From NCBI GenBank assembly GCA_031841125.1, contig CM063114.1, forward strand, positions 46,459,574 through 46,523,573: DNA of 64,000 nt. Reading direction: 5' to 3'. The position numbers and the translations under genes are program-made. The notes beneath the pieces were generated by a model. It was not told the DNA's origin and did no database searches. It worked only from the letters and a program-made list of their open reading frames with translations. Origin of the DNA: Acanthococcus lagerstroemiae (taxonomy: Eukaryota > Arthropoda > Insecta > Hemiptera > Eriococcidae). This document shows positions 11,570-22,364 of the stretch, one piece after another (position 1 is the stretch's first letter; each line of letters starts with the position of its first letter).

Positions 11570-12904
11570 GTACTAGCCTTTACTTTTGCCACCTCCTTCT
11601 ACTTCTCGTCCTCTCACTCCTCCTCCCACCATTTCCACCCCTCCTCTCCTGGAAAAAACCAAAACTCCTCCTCCTCCCTCCCAGAAAAAAAACTCCCAGG
11701 GGCCTGATATCTGAATCCCAGCCTTCGTCCCTGCTACTTCCTTCTTATATCTTTCTATCTCTCTTCTCTAAAAAAAACGCACTGTGGGTTGCCTACCTAA
11801 AAATCAGAAAAATTGCAGGGGCAGATCAGCTACTTTCAAGGACATAATCTGTTCTAACATAAAAGATCTCCAAGTTTTAAGTCATAACCGACATAATAAG
11901 ACATAAAAAGACATATAATGACATAACTACCCATAATCTCCAAGATCTCAAGTCACAAGATACAACACATAGTCCAACTTAAAGCTACCTTGGACTCTGA
12001 GATCTCAGGTCCTTATGACAGGCATAAAAAGACATATAATGACATAATAATGACAATAATTACCCGTAATCTCCAAGATCTCAAGTCGTAAGATATAACA
12101 CATAGTCTAACTTAAGATAAATCATGGGTGGGCAGGGAGTTCATGGTTGAGGAGGGAGCTTCTGAAGGGGGAGGATGGCCCCTGTGAGGGCGTGAGCTGT
12201 GGACGGAGATGGAGGCTCTGGGTGGGGCGGGGGGTTTGCTGGTGGAGGGAGCTCCTGGAGGGGAGGAAGGCCACGGTGGTGGTGGGGACTGTGGAGGAAG
12301 ATGAAGGCCTCAGGTTGGGGGGAGATGATGAGTACGAGGTCCTGGTGGAAAAGGAAGTCCTTGGTGAGAGAGGCGGCCGGGAAGGCGAATGAAGGCCATG
12401 GTGCGGAAGTTTCTGGTCCCGGTGAGGGGTAGTCATGATGGTGGAAGCTCCTGGTTAGAGGACCAGGGGATCATCGAGGTGGTTGAGCGAGGAGGCCGTA
12501 GGGTGATTGAGCCGCGGAAGAGGAAGGCTGTAGAGAGCGACTAAAGGCGCCATTGGGGAGGGAGTAGATACTGCGGAGATAGAAACCTCTAGTAGGAGAT
12601 TATGGCCATTGTGGGAAAGGAGTTTGTGGCTGAGGAGGGCTGCGACTGTTGAAGTGTGACTGTAGAAGCGGAAAGCGACCATGGTGAACGAGGGGTTCAT
12701 GGTGGAAGATTGAGGACCGCTGATAGATGGGGAGCAAAAGAGGCGCAAAACCAACCTCAACTCAAGAACAAAAGTTTTAGACCAAACACTGAGGACTGTG
12801 GTGGTTGGACGAGGCGCGAAGCGGCCAGGGGGCGAAGCCCCCTAGTAAATTTTATAAATATATCAAACGTTGATCTGGTTAACATTCTATCTCGATTAAC
12901 ATTT

Positions 12905-12996
12905 GACACTTATCTCAAGGATGGAAATTTCTCGTCAAATGTTGATCGTTGACACTTATCTCAAGTATGGAAATTTCTTGCCAAATGTTGATAAGT
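12905..12996. repeat. 46-bp tandem duplication
   Basis: GACACTTATCTCAAG followed by ATGGAAATTTCT and a CAAATGTTGAT phrase occurs at 12905 and again at 12951. Partial copies lie on either side. Confidence 0.65.
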
Positions 12997-13020
12997 CTCA
13001 AATGTTGATCAGTTTTTAAA

Positions 13021-16000
13021 CCCCGAAATCTTGTATTTTGACACCGAAAATATGAACTATATCAATAACGCTGGTACATTAGCTCATAAAAACTCCAAAT
13101 TTTTTAAAAACATCGAATTGAAACACTTTTTATTATTATTCTTTCACTCGGTTTCATGTGACCCGCAAATAGCCGGTTTGAAATAAAAATTTGAAAATCT
13201 TCCTAAGGTACTTCATTTGAACTCATGTCAGTACATATAAACACCTGCATACATAATATATCAAAAAATGAATTAAGGTATTTACCATTTCCATATTTCC
13301 AAATTAATTTTTCCTAAATTCGAAAATGGTTGAAATTAACGCATTTTTCATCACAAGAACTTAAAAATTATCACACGATACAAATCACGTTTTCATAACT
13401 GAAACTGTTTATAGAATGGTTGGTGAAGGTTCACTCTATATATAATTCACCACAAAAAATAAGTTCCGAGCGCTCCAACGAACATTTATTGAACCTTGAG
13501 AAAAGGATCAACTTGCGATACCTAGATTAACATTTCACACTTTATCTTAAGCGAAATTAATTTGTTTGGCTGGTTGTGGATTCAAAACCTTCTCAATTTA
13601 GATTGGAAAATCACCACCGTCACTACCTATAATTGGATTTCTGTAGTGGAAAAATTCATTTTTGAAGTTATTTTGTCGAAAAGGAAATTTTAAATTGCGT
13701 GAATTAATAACGTGCATTTAAATAAGTTATTTTGATAAAGTTGAGTGTGGACAGTTTATTCAGAAGCGTCGCGAATCCTATCGGCGCGGGGGAGAGGTGA
13801 AAATCAGTTAGAAATGCCGATTCAGTATACAAACATTTTTTATGCAAGCAAAAAAATAAAATAGCGCTTTTTCTGTTTTGCCAACTGATGCCCAGTCCAG
13901 AATTTCGACTAAATGGCCGAAAACTTGCCGAAAAATGCAAACTCAGTACAAAGACGTTCAGTCCGTCAGGTTAAAAAAAAAAAAAATAGAGAGACTAACT
14001 GTTTTCTGATTAGCTAAATTTGGCGAAAAGATCCGACTACGAGGATTCGTTGAGGTGTCACGTCCCCCTTCACTACGCCCCTGGTTGTTTAATCAATAAC
14101 TGCAACTGTTGCACTCATTATTCCTTGAAGTAAATAATACTTTTTCTAATATGTTTGTTTTCTATTTTTGTTTACAGGTAAGTGCTGCGAAACTCTATAC
14201 AGACCAGTTAGTTAATAATGGTGGTGCATTGTCCTCTCGTATCCGAATTTGAGTGCAAGACTGAGAATCGACTTCACGTTGGTGGTGAGTTATCGAATAA
14301 AAAAGAGAGTCGAACCGCTGCAGGAAAATACATTTTTATATGGATATTAGGTCATCCAAGCGACTGCGTTAACGCGCATCCCCAGTCCCCAAGCACCCAC
14401 ATTCCAAATGCTTTCTCCAGTCGTCCATTTTCGGCGTCGCTCGGCATTCTTTGTGTCGGTCCGTCGAAAAACGTGATAGAATGAATGACCTCGTACAGAG
14501 GAATACGCTACTACATCACGATGGTAACGTTCATCTGCGGGATTTTTCTCTTTTACATGGCGAGCCATGAGATATATCCATGTCAAAACTGTCAGAAAGT
14601 GACTTGAGCTGATAACGATAAGAAAGAAACAGATCGTGAAATTGCGAATAAGGGGAAGTGACTCAAGCTCCTCCTCTTAGGTGATACCTTGATGGTCTGA
14701 ACTGAGCAAGGCTTACTCGTATGCCCAAAAATCGTTCTTCGTCAACTGGCCACCTACGAGAGCCTCATTTTCGTAGTAGGTACCTATCGACAGTTGTAAA
14801 TGTGTCTTGTAAGGGGTCGTGGCAGTGTGATGGCAGGCTGCAGAGTTCAGTTGCATCATAGGTGAGGTAGTACCAATCTTTCTGTAGGCTTACCCTGCTT
14901 AGATACAGAATTGTTTCATTATATCAATTAGGCTAAAGAGCTGCGCATACTCAGACTGTCTTGTCGGGTATCGGGATGCTCAGGCGAGAATACGACATAC
15001 AGCCTCACGTGAGTGGTCTCACGTAGCGGGGCGGTCCGTACTCAGGATGTCGAGTACGTAGGCTCTGGGGTGGAGGTCCCCTAACCCCTGCACAAGTGTG
15101 GCCGGGGTAGATTAACGGCTACCTTGCACTGACTGACGTGGCAGTGTGACTTGCACCCAAGCCCCGGGCAGATCAGGAAGTCATACCTCACAGCTTTGCA
15201 TGTCTGACTAGATTTCGAATCATGGTACTCAAACGCGATTATTTTCTTAAATTCTAGGTGGTACCAATCGACAGACGCACTAACGAACCGATCCTCGCAT
15301 CCACAGAAGAATTTCATTCTAATATTATTCAGTAATCCAAATTTGTTCTGTTTAAGTAATTTTAAATGAGGACTTTTTGTTCAACCAAAATAGTTGCCTT
15401 AATTTATCTCCATACCGGCCTTTCGATTTACTTCTTCCTTTCATCTTGTCTTCTCGTTTTCTTCATTTCCTTATTTTTACAGTATACACTTCTGTGAATA
15501 CTTCTGCGAGGGCCTTGACTCCACCCAATTCGGTATTTTTTACGAAATGGCAGTCAGTGTGTTGCGAGTGCTGAATTCATTTTATGATTATTTTACTGGT
15601 CTCAACTACTGAGGTAACGATGCGGGGGTTGAACCCCTGTTATTGAGTCATTTGTTGATATCATTATCAATGTATCGGTTTTCACGATAGCCGAATCCGA
15701 TTCTGAGATTAATTGTCATATAGGGTCGGGGGTGCTACTGAAGAAGGGTAACTCATTTCTTAGATTTGATGTTTAATTTTTTACCTCTTGACCGCGAATG
15801 CTTGAATGTAGTAGCATCTACATCTGAAATCGCGATATGACTTCAGTGGTTTTAAAATTTGTACCCGGCAGATCCCATCCAAAATCTTCGACCTTGAACC
15901 TTACGAGTTCAAATTTCTTGATCGAATTCGAACTTTTGGTTAAAATTTATTAATCCGAAACACTATAGTGGAATGAACTCGTCAATCAAAAAAAAAATAA

Positions 16001-16690
16001 ATAAATAAAAGGACCCTTCGAATACGTGAAGTTAGGGGGAAAATTGTGATTGACAAGGCCATGTTTTAGCAATGATTTTGACGGGCGTATCTTCTTAATA
16101 CGAAAAAGGGAAAAAAGGAGAAAGAAAAAAAAAACAGACGAAAGAAAAAATTGAATGACATTGTCGGCTTATTCATGCCCGAATATTGTTCTAAGAACAT
16201 CCGCCTATCTCCTTATCGAGAGATGCACATTTCGTTCTCGGATGTATTATGTTTGCGAAATGAAAACGGTGTAAATACGCCCCGTGGCGAACATCGACAA
16301 TTTAGGCGATACGACGATTATGCGAAAAAGAATAGACGAAGGAAGGAACGAGGCAGGAAAAAAAAAAGAAGAGGAGACATCAGTTTGTGCGAAAAAATAA
16401 GCATGTAAAAATGATATAGAATACAGCCGTTCTAAGCCGTTATCGACTCTTCTCTTATCATAATTTACGTTTATAATGGCGTTTCTGCACCAAAAAGCGT
16501 GCGCAGAATCTTCATTCGCTTTCCTTTTGCCTCCTCGAGTTATATCGCACGAAATTGAAACCAATTTTTTGTAGGTCGCATCATGTATGTACATGCACTT
16601 ATGACTGTAAATCCAGACGATCTTAGGCTTCTCCCTGAATGCTTTCCCTAATGCACCCCCCCCCATGCATGCTCTCCGAAATATATTTTA
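13021..16690. other. Long stretch with no recognised gene
   Basis: Mostly AT-rich. A more GC-rich patch at about 14950-15180 holds a 78-codon minus frame (15081-15317) with many Cys and His, but the spacing matches no zinc finger I know. A short phrase, GTGGCAGTGTGA, appears twice (14820, 15140). Nothing else could be supported. Confidence 0.4.
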
Positions 16691-16691
16691 G

Positions 16692-17158
16692 GAGTCGCTG
16701 TGTGGCCAAGTGGTAAAGTGCCCGCTTCGCAATTCTTGAATCTCGGGTTCGAGTCCCATCAACCTCGGAAAGCTATCGATATTCGAATACCCCCGCTAAC
16801 ATCGCAAGGAACACAGCGACTACAGTATCAATCGAGGATGGAAACATAGCGTGTCTTGCAGCACCCGCCAGTTCACATGAACAAGGCATTATAATCGCCG
16901 GGCATGTGACCACCAGATCTGGAAGATTGGTACTGTGCGTGCGCACGTCGTGGACAGCTCACCCAGTGTCGGGAAACACATGGCTAATCAGCGAACCGCG
17001 GTTGCACATTCTTCGGAACAGAAAAAGAAAACTCTTAACGCAACGAAACTGTGAGGAAAACAATGGCAAACTACCCCAACTAACCTGCCCGGGAAAGTCA
17101 CGTGTCCGGAACCATGACCGCCGACGGCCGGCATTGGATATGGCGTCTGAGGAGGAAG
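16692..17158 (+). mobile_element. tRNA-derived SINE, copy A
   Basis: The head carries RNA polymerase III-type boxes: TGGCCAAGTGG (box A, 16703-16713) and GGTTCGAGTCC (box B, 16746-16756), spaced as in a tRNA. The body continues for about 400 bp with landmarks AACACAGCGACTACAGTATC, GATTGGTACTGTGCGTG and ATGGCAAACTACCCC, all shared with the copies at 29393 and 52461. The 3' end runs into a GAGGAGGAAG tail. The internal frame 16906-17196 is not a gene. The tRNA head no longer folds as a functional tRNA. Confidence 0.85.
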
Positions 17159-17439
17159 ATATTTATGCCATCCTCTGCATGATTTCTGTTACTTAGAAGA
17201 GAGATATTCCAAAACGGCCTGTATCTATTTTTATTCTTCGAAACTCGTTTTATAGCGCTATCTGGTGGAAGATATATGTACACACATTCCTATTCTGTCA
17301 ACCTACCAATATTCAGGTAGGTGTTCTGCTAGGCAACCTAGTGTCACTGGTAGCACATAGGTATGCGGTATACATAAGAGTTATCTCATTCTCTTGTAGA
17401 ATTTTGAAAAGTGGACAGAAGCCGTTTTGGAATATCGCT

Positions 17440-18003
17440 CCTTTATGCTTTCCAGCATACGCATCCCCACATGTACTACCGCCTCTGTATATGTTTTAGT
17501 TGCATACTTTACTAAAAATCTTCCTTTGTGCTTTCCTGTATCCTTTTCTGTGCGCTTTGTTGTATTCTTTCCTCTGTATACTCTTACTGTATTGTATGTG
17601 CCTTTCTTGGCAGGCATTCTCATTTACATTCCCGTGTATGCTTTCTCTCTATCCTGTATGCCTTTATGTTTAGGCTTTCCAATTTCACCAATTTCATTTC
17701 CTTTACATGTTTTCCTGTGTGGGTTCCTGTATGATTTCTACTATGTACTTTTCCCATACGCTTTCTCTTGTATTTTTCTCTCATGCTCTTCTCATTTGCT
17801 TTCCTGTATACGTATAAGTTTCTCTATGATGTGCTTTCCTGTGGGGTTTCCCCTGTATGCTTGTCCCTGTATATTTCCTTCTGTTCAATTTCTCTGGTCT
17901 GCCTGCATTCTTCTGTACGTTTTCCTCTATGTACTCTTGTCTATGCTCTTCTGTAGATATCTCCCCGTACGATTCTTCCTATATGCTTTCTCTCTTTTAT
18001 GTG
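17440..18003. repeat. Degenerate CT-rich array, left part
   Basis: Irregular reiteration of a CTTTCCTGTATGC-like phrase (for example CTTTCCTGTAT, TTTCCCATACGC, CTTTCTCTCTAT). The 204-codon plus frame here is caused by the composition. The array resumes at 19341 after a LINE fragment, so it was probably one array. Confidence 0.7.
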
Positions 18004-18004
18004 A

Positions 18005-19340
18005 GGTGGCGCTGTGTGTGCCTAATGCTCAGACCTTGTAGTCCATTGCACTTTTCCTCAGGTTGCTGTTAGGGATCAGCTCAGTAGCCTCACTCTTACA
18101 GCCAGGGTGAGAATTTTACAGTTTTATCACTTTGACTTTCTTGGGTGCAGGATACTCTAGTCAAAATGCTTCGTGTCTTGTCTCAGCTATTGCTGGTTGC
18201 TGATGGCATATGATGTGAGTCGAGGGTTTTTCCTCTCCTTCACAGTGCCTACGGGAGCTACTTTTCGCCACTCGTGCTTTGTACCACACGTGTTTTGTAG
18301 GTTTTCCGAACATGCCCCTAGCATGTTTTCCATTGAGCCCTACAAGAAACTTAGCGTACTTACCAGGGGCATCCCCTATCAGTGTTTTACTGACTTTCAC
18401 GTCACTGGCCATCCGCCAGTACATTCCTAGCTTTCTTATCAAAGCCTTCACCTTGGATTTTGTGATGTTGTTTGTATAGTGTATACTACGGGAAGACGCG
18501 GTCTGACGTTATACAAGGTACTTTTTTATGCCCTCCTTCATTGGCTTACCTGCGGCCATGGTCCCTTTTATGCCATAGCACCCCGGTGTCCGTAGTATGA
18601 TGACACGGTTCTCCTGAACAAGGATGTATAATCCCCACCAAGAATGTAGTTTCGTGTGCCGATGGTGCCTCAGTTGCTTGACTGTCTATACAGATCTAAG
18701 TCCGCTTGTCAACAATGCCCTTTTGCTGGCCTCTATTAACGGTCACCGTGATTGGCATTACCTCTGCTCGAAGAATAGTGACGCTCTTATCCAGTACCAG
18801 CGCCCTTTGCATTCGTGATCCCGATTCCTGCCCCTTGGACATTCTTTGTGGAATCTGCGAACCACACATGTTCCTATTTTCATGAAATGCATGGCCACCT
18901 CTTTTCCCATAAATTCTGTCCCTCAGTATCCCAAAACGTTTTCCCATCGTCCCCGCCATCTCCCATATTCTTCAATGACCTTGTTTTTGGGCCCGAATGT
19001 TTTGCTGACCCAGATGATAAAGATTCGATTATCGCAGCTGCCTCCATAGCAGTGTGCAATAGTGGCAGGTTTGGGGAGTCTTTTAGTTGCTTTCATCGAC
19101 ACCATGCTCATTGCCCTCGTTGTCATCATACACGCTCGCCTTTACAGGTGGTCCAGTTCCTTTCTGACTTCGACCAGGTGGACCCATCCCCTCTCCCCAC
19201 ATATACACACAACTTCCGTGTTGGTGATTCTGGCAGGTATTGCGCCGACATATATATCCAGTGTATCATTTTAGGAGAGAGTCCCTAAGTCCTGCTGACA
19301 GAGGTACGGCAATCTCAAAGAGCCTCAATCCCTCTTTTAT
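18005..19340 (-). mobile_element. LINE fragment, copy of the 33.7-35.4 kb element
   Basis: Collinear with the better-preserved copy at 33665-35405. Read on the minus strand it shows, in order: a stretch like LACVMTTRAM (near 19100), an RNase H-like phrase TILRAEVMPITV (near 18770), KYAKFLVGLNGKHARGM, and finally THIICHQQPAIAETR, matching the CP.LA.TR end of LINE C-termini. Frames change several times. The left edge (GAGGTGGCGC) matches the 3' UTR start of the other copy at about 33666. The fragment lies inside the CT-rich array. Confidence 0.75.
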
Positions 19341-19770
19341 GTGCTGTCTCTATCACCCATGTCTTCCCTATACATTATTTTGCCTATTTGCTTCATTCTG
19401 TATTCCTTGTCCCGTGTACTTTCCCGTATGCGCTCCCCTGTATGCTTCCATATGCTTTCCTAAATGCGTTTGCGTGCGCTTTTCCTTACGCTTTTCCTTA
19501 CGCTTTTCTGTATTCGTTCTCCTGTATGTTGTTAATACATTTTTCTGAATACTTTCTCCTGGATATTTCCCCGGTTGCTTTCCTATATGCTTTGCTACAT
19601 AATTTTATGTGCTTTCTTGTATGCTTTTATAGGCTTTCCGAAATGATTTTCTCTTTATAATTTTCTTGTACGCTGCCTTATATGTCTAAGCTTTCCTTTA
19701 CGCTTCACCTTACTTTCCCTTGTATTTTTTTCCTATATGTTTTCCATATGCCAGTATACATATAAGTGAA
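19341..19770. repeat. Degenerate CT-rich array, right part
   Basis: Same character as 17440-18003: reiterated CTTTCCT, TACGCTTTTCC and TGTATGC phrases. The 102- and 90-codon frames in it are artefacts. Confidence 0.65.
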
Positions 19771-20283
19771 GGTATTGAAGGAAGAATAGGAAGACATGTA
19801 GAACACATTATACAGAGAAAACGTACAGGGGAATGCGTTGTAGTACTTGTAAGTGTCACAATCGTCTCATGGAAAGAAAATTGTTACAATTCAAAGAAAG
19901 TTACTTTTAGAGAAATCACAATTTGAAAATTTTATTATGTAATATTATTAGTTGCGAATACTTCAAAAATCAACATGAAGCTAAGTAATTTATTAACAGT
20001 GTTTTCTTTTGGGGTGGGTGGAAGGAGGGGTAAAACATTTGAAATTGAAATCAACAAGTAGAAAAAATCTTAACCCTGAAAAGTGAAGGTATTGCGGGGG
20101 TTTTCGGTATGTTACACGAGAGAGACGTGTTTATAGTCCGGACCGCAGCGAGAGAATACAAAATTAAAAAACGAGAGCGAATAGAAGAAGCCCTGAATGG
20201 ATCTATAAGAGTGCTAAAAGGTGTAAACTGTGGCTGAACTGAAACTGTCCTGTGACTTATTGGTAACTGTACTGAAACTATAG

Positions 20284-21480
20284 TTGAATCGGTTAGAACT
20301 AAAAGGGGTTAAGTCCACGTTTGTCATTTTTGCTCTTTTTTTTACGCATTATGGGGTATTGAGGTCTTGCGGATCTGCTGGTGTGGTCGAAATTTCATGA
20401 AACAGCTGGGAAAGTGCTTTTTGGCAACATCGCTTTCTTTCATTTTTTGTAGTAAAATTTCTTCAAAAAATCGATTTTTTCCAGGAATTGTTCGAACATG
20501 GTGTATTTTAGTGTAAGACTAGGGGGCTTCACCCCCTGGCCACTTTGCGGCCCAACCACCGCCGTCACTCGCTTTGCTCGTGCCGGCCTCCATCACAGTC
20601 ACTTTCCCCCACCATGCTTCTTCTCTCCCCCCGCTACGCCCTTCCTTACAGTGGCCGTCCTCCCTTTCCAGGAGCGCCCACCTCCACCGAAAATCCCTCG
20701 CGGGGTAGAGTACCTCTGGAGGCCACCAGGAACTTCCTCTCTCCGTGCTCCTTCCGCCACCATGAACCTCCTCCCAAGAGTAGGCTACTCCTAGAGAAAT
20801 TAACAATTAAGGGGCAGGGTAGACAACCCGGAGTGGTTTTTTTTCTCACAGAGGCGGTGGTGACGGTGGCATCGGCGAATTTTACTAAGCTCCCTCCTCC
20901 GTCATGAACCCCCTCCCAAGGGTAGGCTACCCCTGGAGAAATGAGCAATTGAGGGACAATGTAGGCAACCCGTAGTTAGTTTTTCTCCCGGAGGCGGCGG
21001 CAGCGGATTTTGATACAGAGACATAAAAATAAATAAAAAATTCCGTCCCACTCTATTTGTCGTTTTATACCTGAAAATTGTTATTTTAAAAAATGAAATC
21101 GCAATTTTCCCATGCAGCTCCAGAACTTTTTTTCTTACAAGCAGGGATTTTGCTCGATTGGAATGGGACCAAGACTAAAGGGACTCCTTTATGTCTGGTT
21201 ACAAAGGGGGGAGGGGGCAATTTCGAGCCGTAAAACTGCAAAAAAAAATTGTTCAGAACGAAAAGGGGTCAAGTCCAAGAACTTTGAGCCCTCCCCAGCT
21301 CCGGTCCATCAAAATTATATTCGACGGGGCCGGGCTTAAAAGTTGTCTCTTGTGACCCTCCTCTACCACCAGGCTGAAAGGCGTATACCACGATTATCAA
21401 ATTTTTGAATAAAACAGTTTTTTCGCTTCCTGAAAAGTGCGATTTTTGGGCTTAACCCCTTTTGGTTCTAACCGATTCAA
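20284..21480. mobile_element. TIR-bounded element of unknown class hosting a Helitron
   Basis: The left end at 20284-20313 (TTGAATCGGTTAGAAC, then TAAAAGGGGTTAAG) is inverted at 21451-21480 with 29 of 30 positions matching. A third diverged copy of AGAACGAAAAGGGGTCAAG lies at about 21256 inside. No transposase frame is present. The Helitron at 20519-21021 sits between the ends. I cannot assign a superfamily: the flanks give no clear duplication. Confidence 0.5.
20519..21021 (-). mobile_element. Short non-autonomous Helitron
   Basis: On the minus strand it starts TCTCTGTATCAAAATCCGC and ends with the hairpin AGGGGGTGAAGCCCCCT and CTAG (20519-20522), followed by T. Next to the 5' end comes CTCCGGGAG and a GGGTTGCCTAC phrase, as in the Helitron pieces near 39.8 kb. 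Inside are two diverged copies of a module of about 140 bp containing CTCCCAAG.GTAGGCTAC (20770 and 20910). It has no Rep/helicase coding. Confidence 0.7.
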
Positions 21481-21813
21481 TTGAATTTTGACTGCACTGT
21501 ACTAAACTGATGGTCCTGCCTGGCGGATCAAGGGTGAAAATAGGACGAGCAAGAAGAAGAATAGCGTGTTTTGGGAGAGGTCACGAACCGGATGCATAGA
21601 AATGCAGGAGACAAAAGACGTTTCTAAGACTTTGCTTCGTGCTACATATAGGAGATAGCAGTGCAGGCCGATTTATACGAAAATGTACATTCACGAGGAG
21701 AGGATAGCTAACAAGCAAGAAATTTGATAAATCGCTAGAAATCTCGTAAATTTCATCTCTGAACTCCCTCAAGGCGCCTTCTAATCAACTTTCTGAACAG
21801 TTCTTCAGTTGAA

Positions 21814-22360
21814 GGCTGCTTTTCCAAAACGCATTAAGTCAGTTATTGGCAAAAATTAGTTAGGAGTGGAATCTGGTGGTGGAAGGCTGCCTGAACACGT
21901 CACGCTAGAGAGTATAGCAAAATCAACCATAACAAGTGCGACATAATGGATGCAGCCTGAAGCCAAGCAGCACATGATTTTCTAAAACGCATTAAGTCAA
22001 CTATTACCAGTATTTGCGGAGAAGTTGAAGGCTTGCAGGTTCTGTGAAATATAGGCTATAGTGGAATGATAAGTTTTCCCTGTGAATAACATTAAACCCT
22101 GATTTTTGGCGGACATTTCTTCTTTTCTTTTCTTTCATTTTTGCTTTTCTAAAATTTTTCTGTCCCCCCCCCCATATATGTCATAGTTGAATAGGTCAGG
22201 CCGGCAACGCAGGTGGAATCATATGTTCGAACTTCGAAGGTTGATAGTAGGTACTCATGTGCTTTACAGTCTCATCCGCGATCCTCTGCCTAGCACACTC
22301 TTTTTTACATTTTTCTCCATTTTCTCAGCTTTTGACTTGATGTGTTTTGGAAAAGCAGCC
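21814..22360. repeat. Inverted repeat pair, possible small element
   Basis: GGCTGCTTTTCCAAAACGCA at 21814 continues to 21840 and is inverted at 22334-22360 (24 of 27 match). A third, direct partial copy (TCTAAAACGCATTAAGTCAA) lies near 21981. It could mark the ends of a 0.55-kb non-autonomous element. No duplication of flanks was recognised. Confidence 0.4.
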
Positions 22361-22364
22361 ATCT

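Larger units (their letters stand above)
10173..12845 (+). mobile_element. Non-autonomous Helitron, interrupted by a LINE
   Basis: The 5' end reads TCTCTCTATCTATTAAAAAC after an A. The 3' end has the short hairpin AGGGGGC-GAA-GCCCCCT (12827-12843) finishing in CTAG, followed by T. This is the classical Helitron signature (family knowledge: rolling-circle transposition, insertion between A and T, no TSD). The interior is strongly strand-biased (CT-rich near the ends, GA-rich at 10280-10560 and 12121-12780). It carries a module starting GGGTTGCCTACC that recurs in the Helitron pieces at 20.5 and 39.8 kb. No Rep/helicase domain is present. The frames in the purine-rich part are composition artefacts. 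An R1-clade LINE occupies 10571-11569. Confidence 0.75.

Noticed and set aside
12122..12952. Several frames of 77-104 codons on both strands
   Set aside because: They lie in the purine-rich part of a non-autonomous Helitron, where stops are rare by composition.
14160..14230. Possible splice acceptor and donor (TTTGTTTACAG, GTAAGT)
   Set aside because: They lie back to back, with no coding sequence between them and no linked exon.
15081..15317. Cys/His-rich 78-codon minus frame
   Set aside because: The spacing of Cys and His fits no zinc-finger type I know, and the flanks give no exon signals.
16692..16765. Possible tRNA gene
   Set aside because: Boxes A and B are present but the arms do not fold as a tRNA and a 400-bp conserved body follows, so it is a SINE head.
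17427..18041. 204-codon plus frame
   Set aside because: It follows the CT-rich degenerate array, is almost all Phe, Leu, Ser, Tyr and Val, and has similar frames in all registers.
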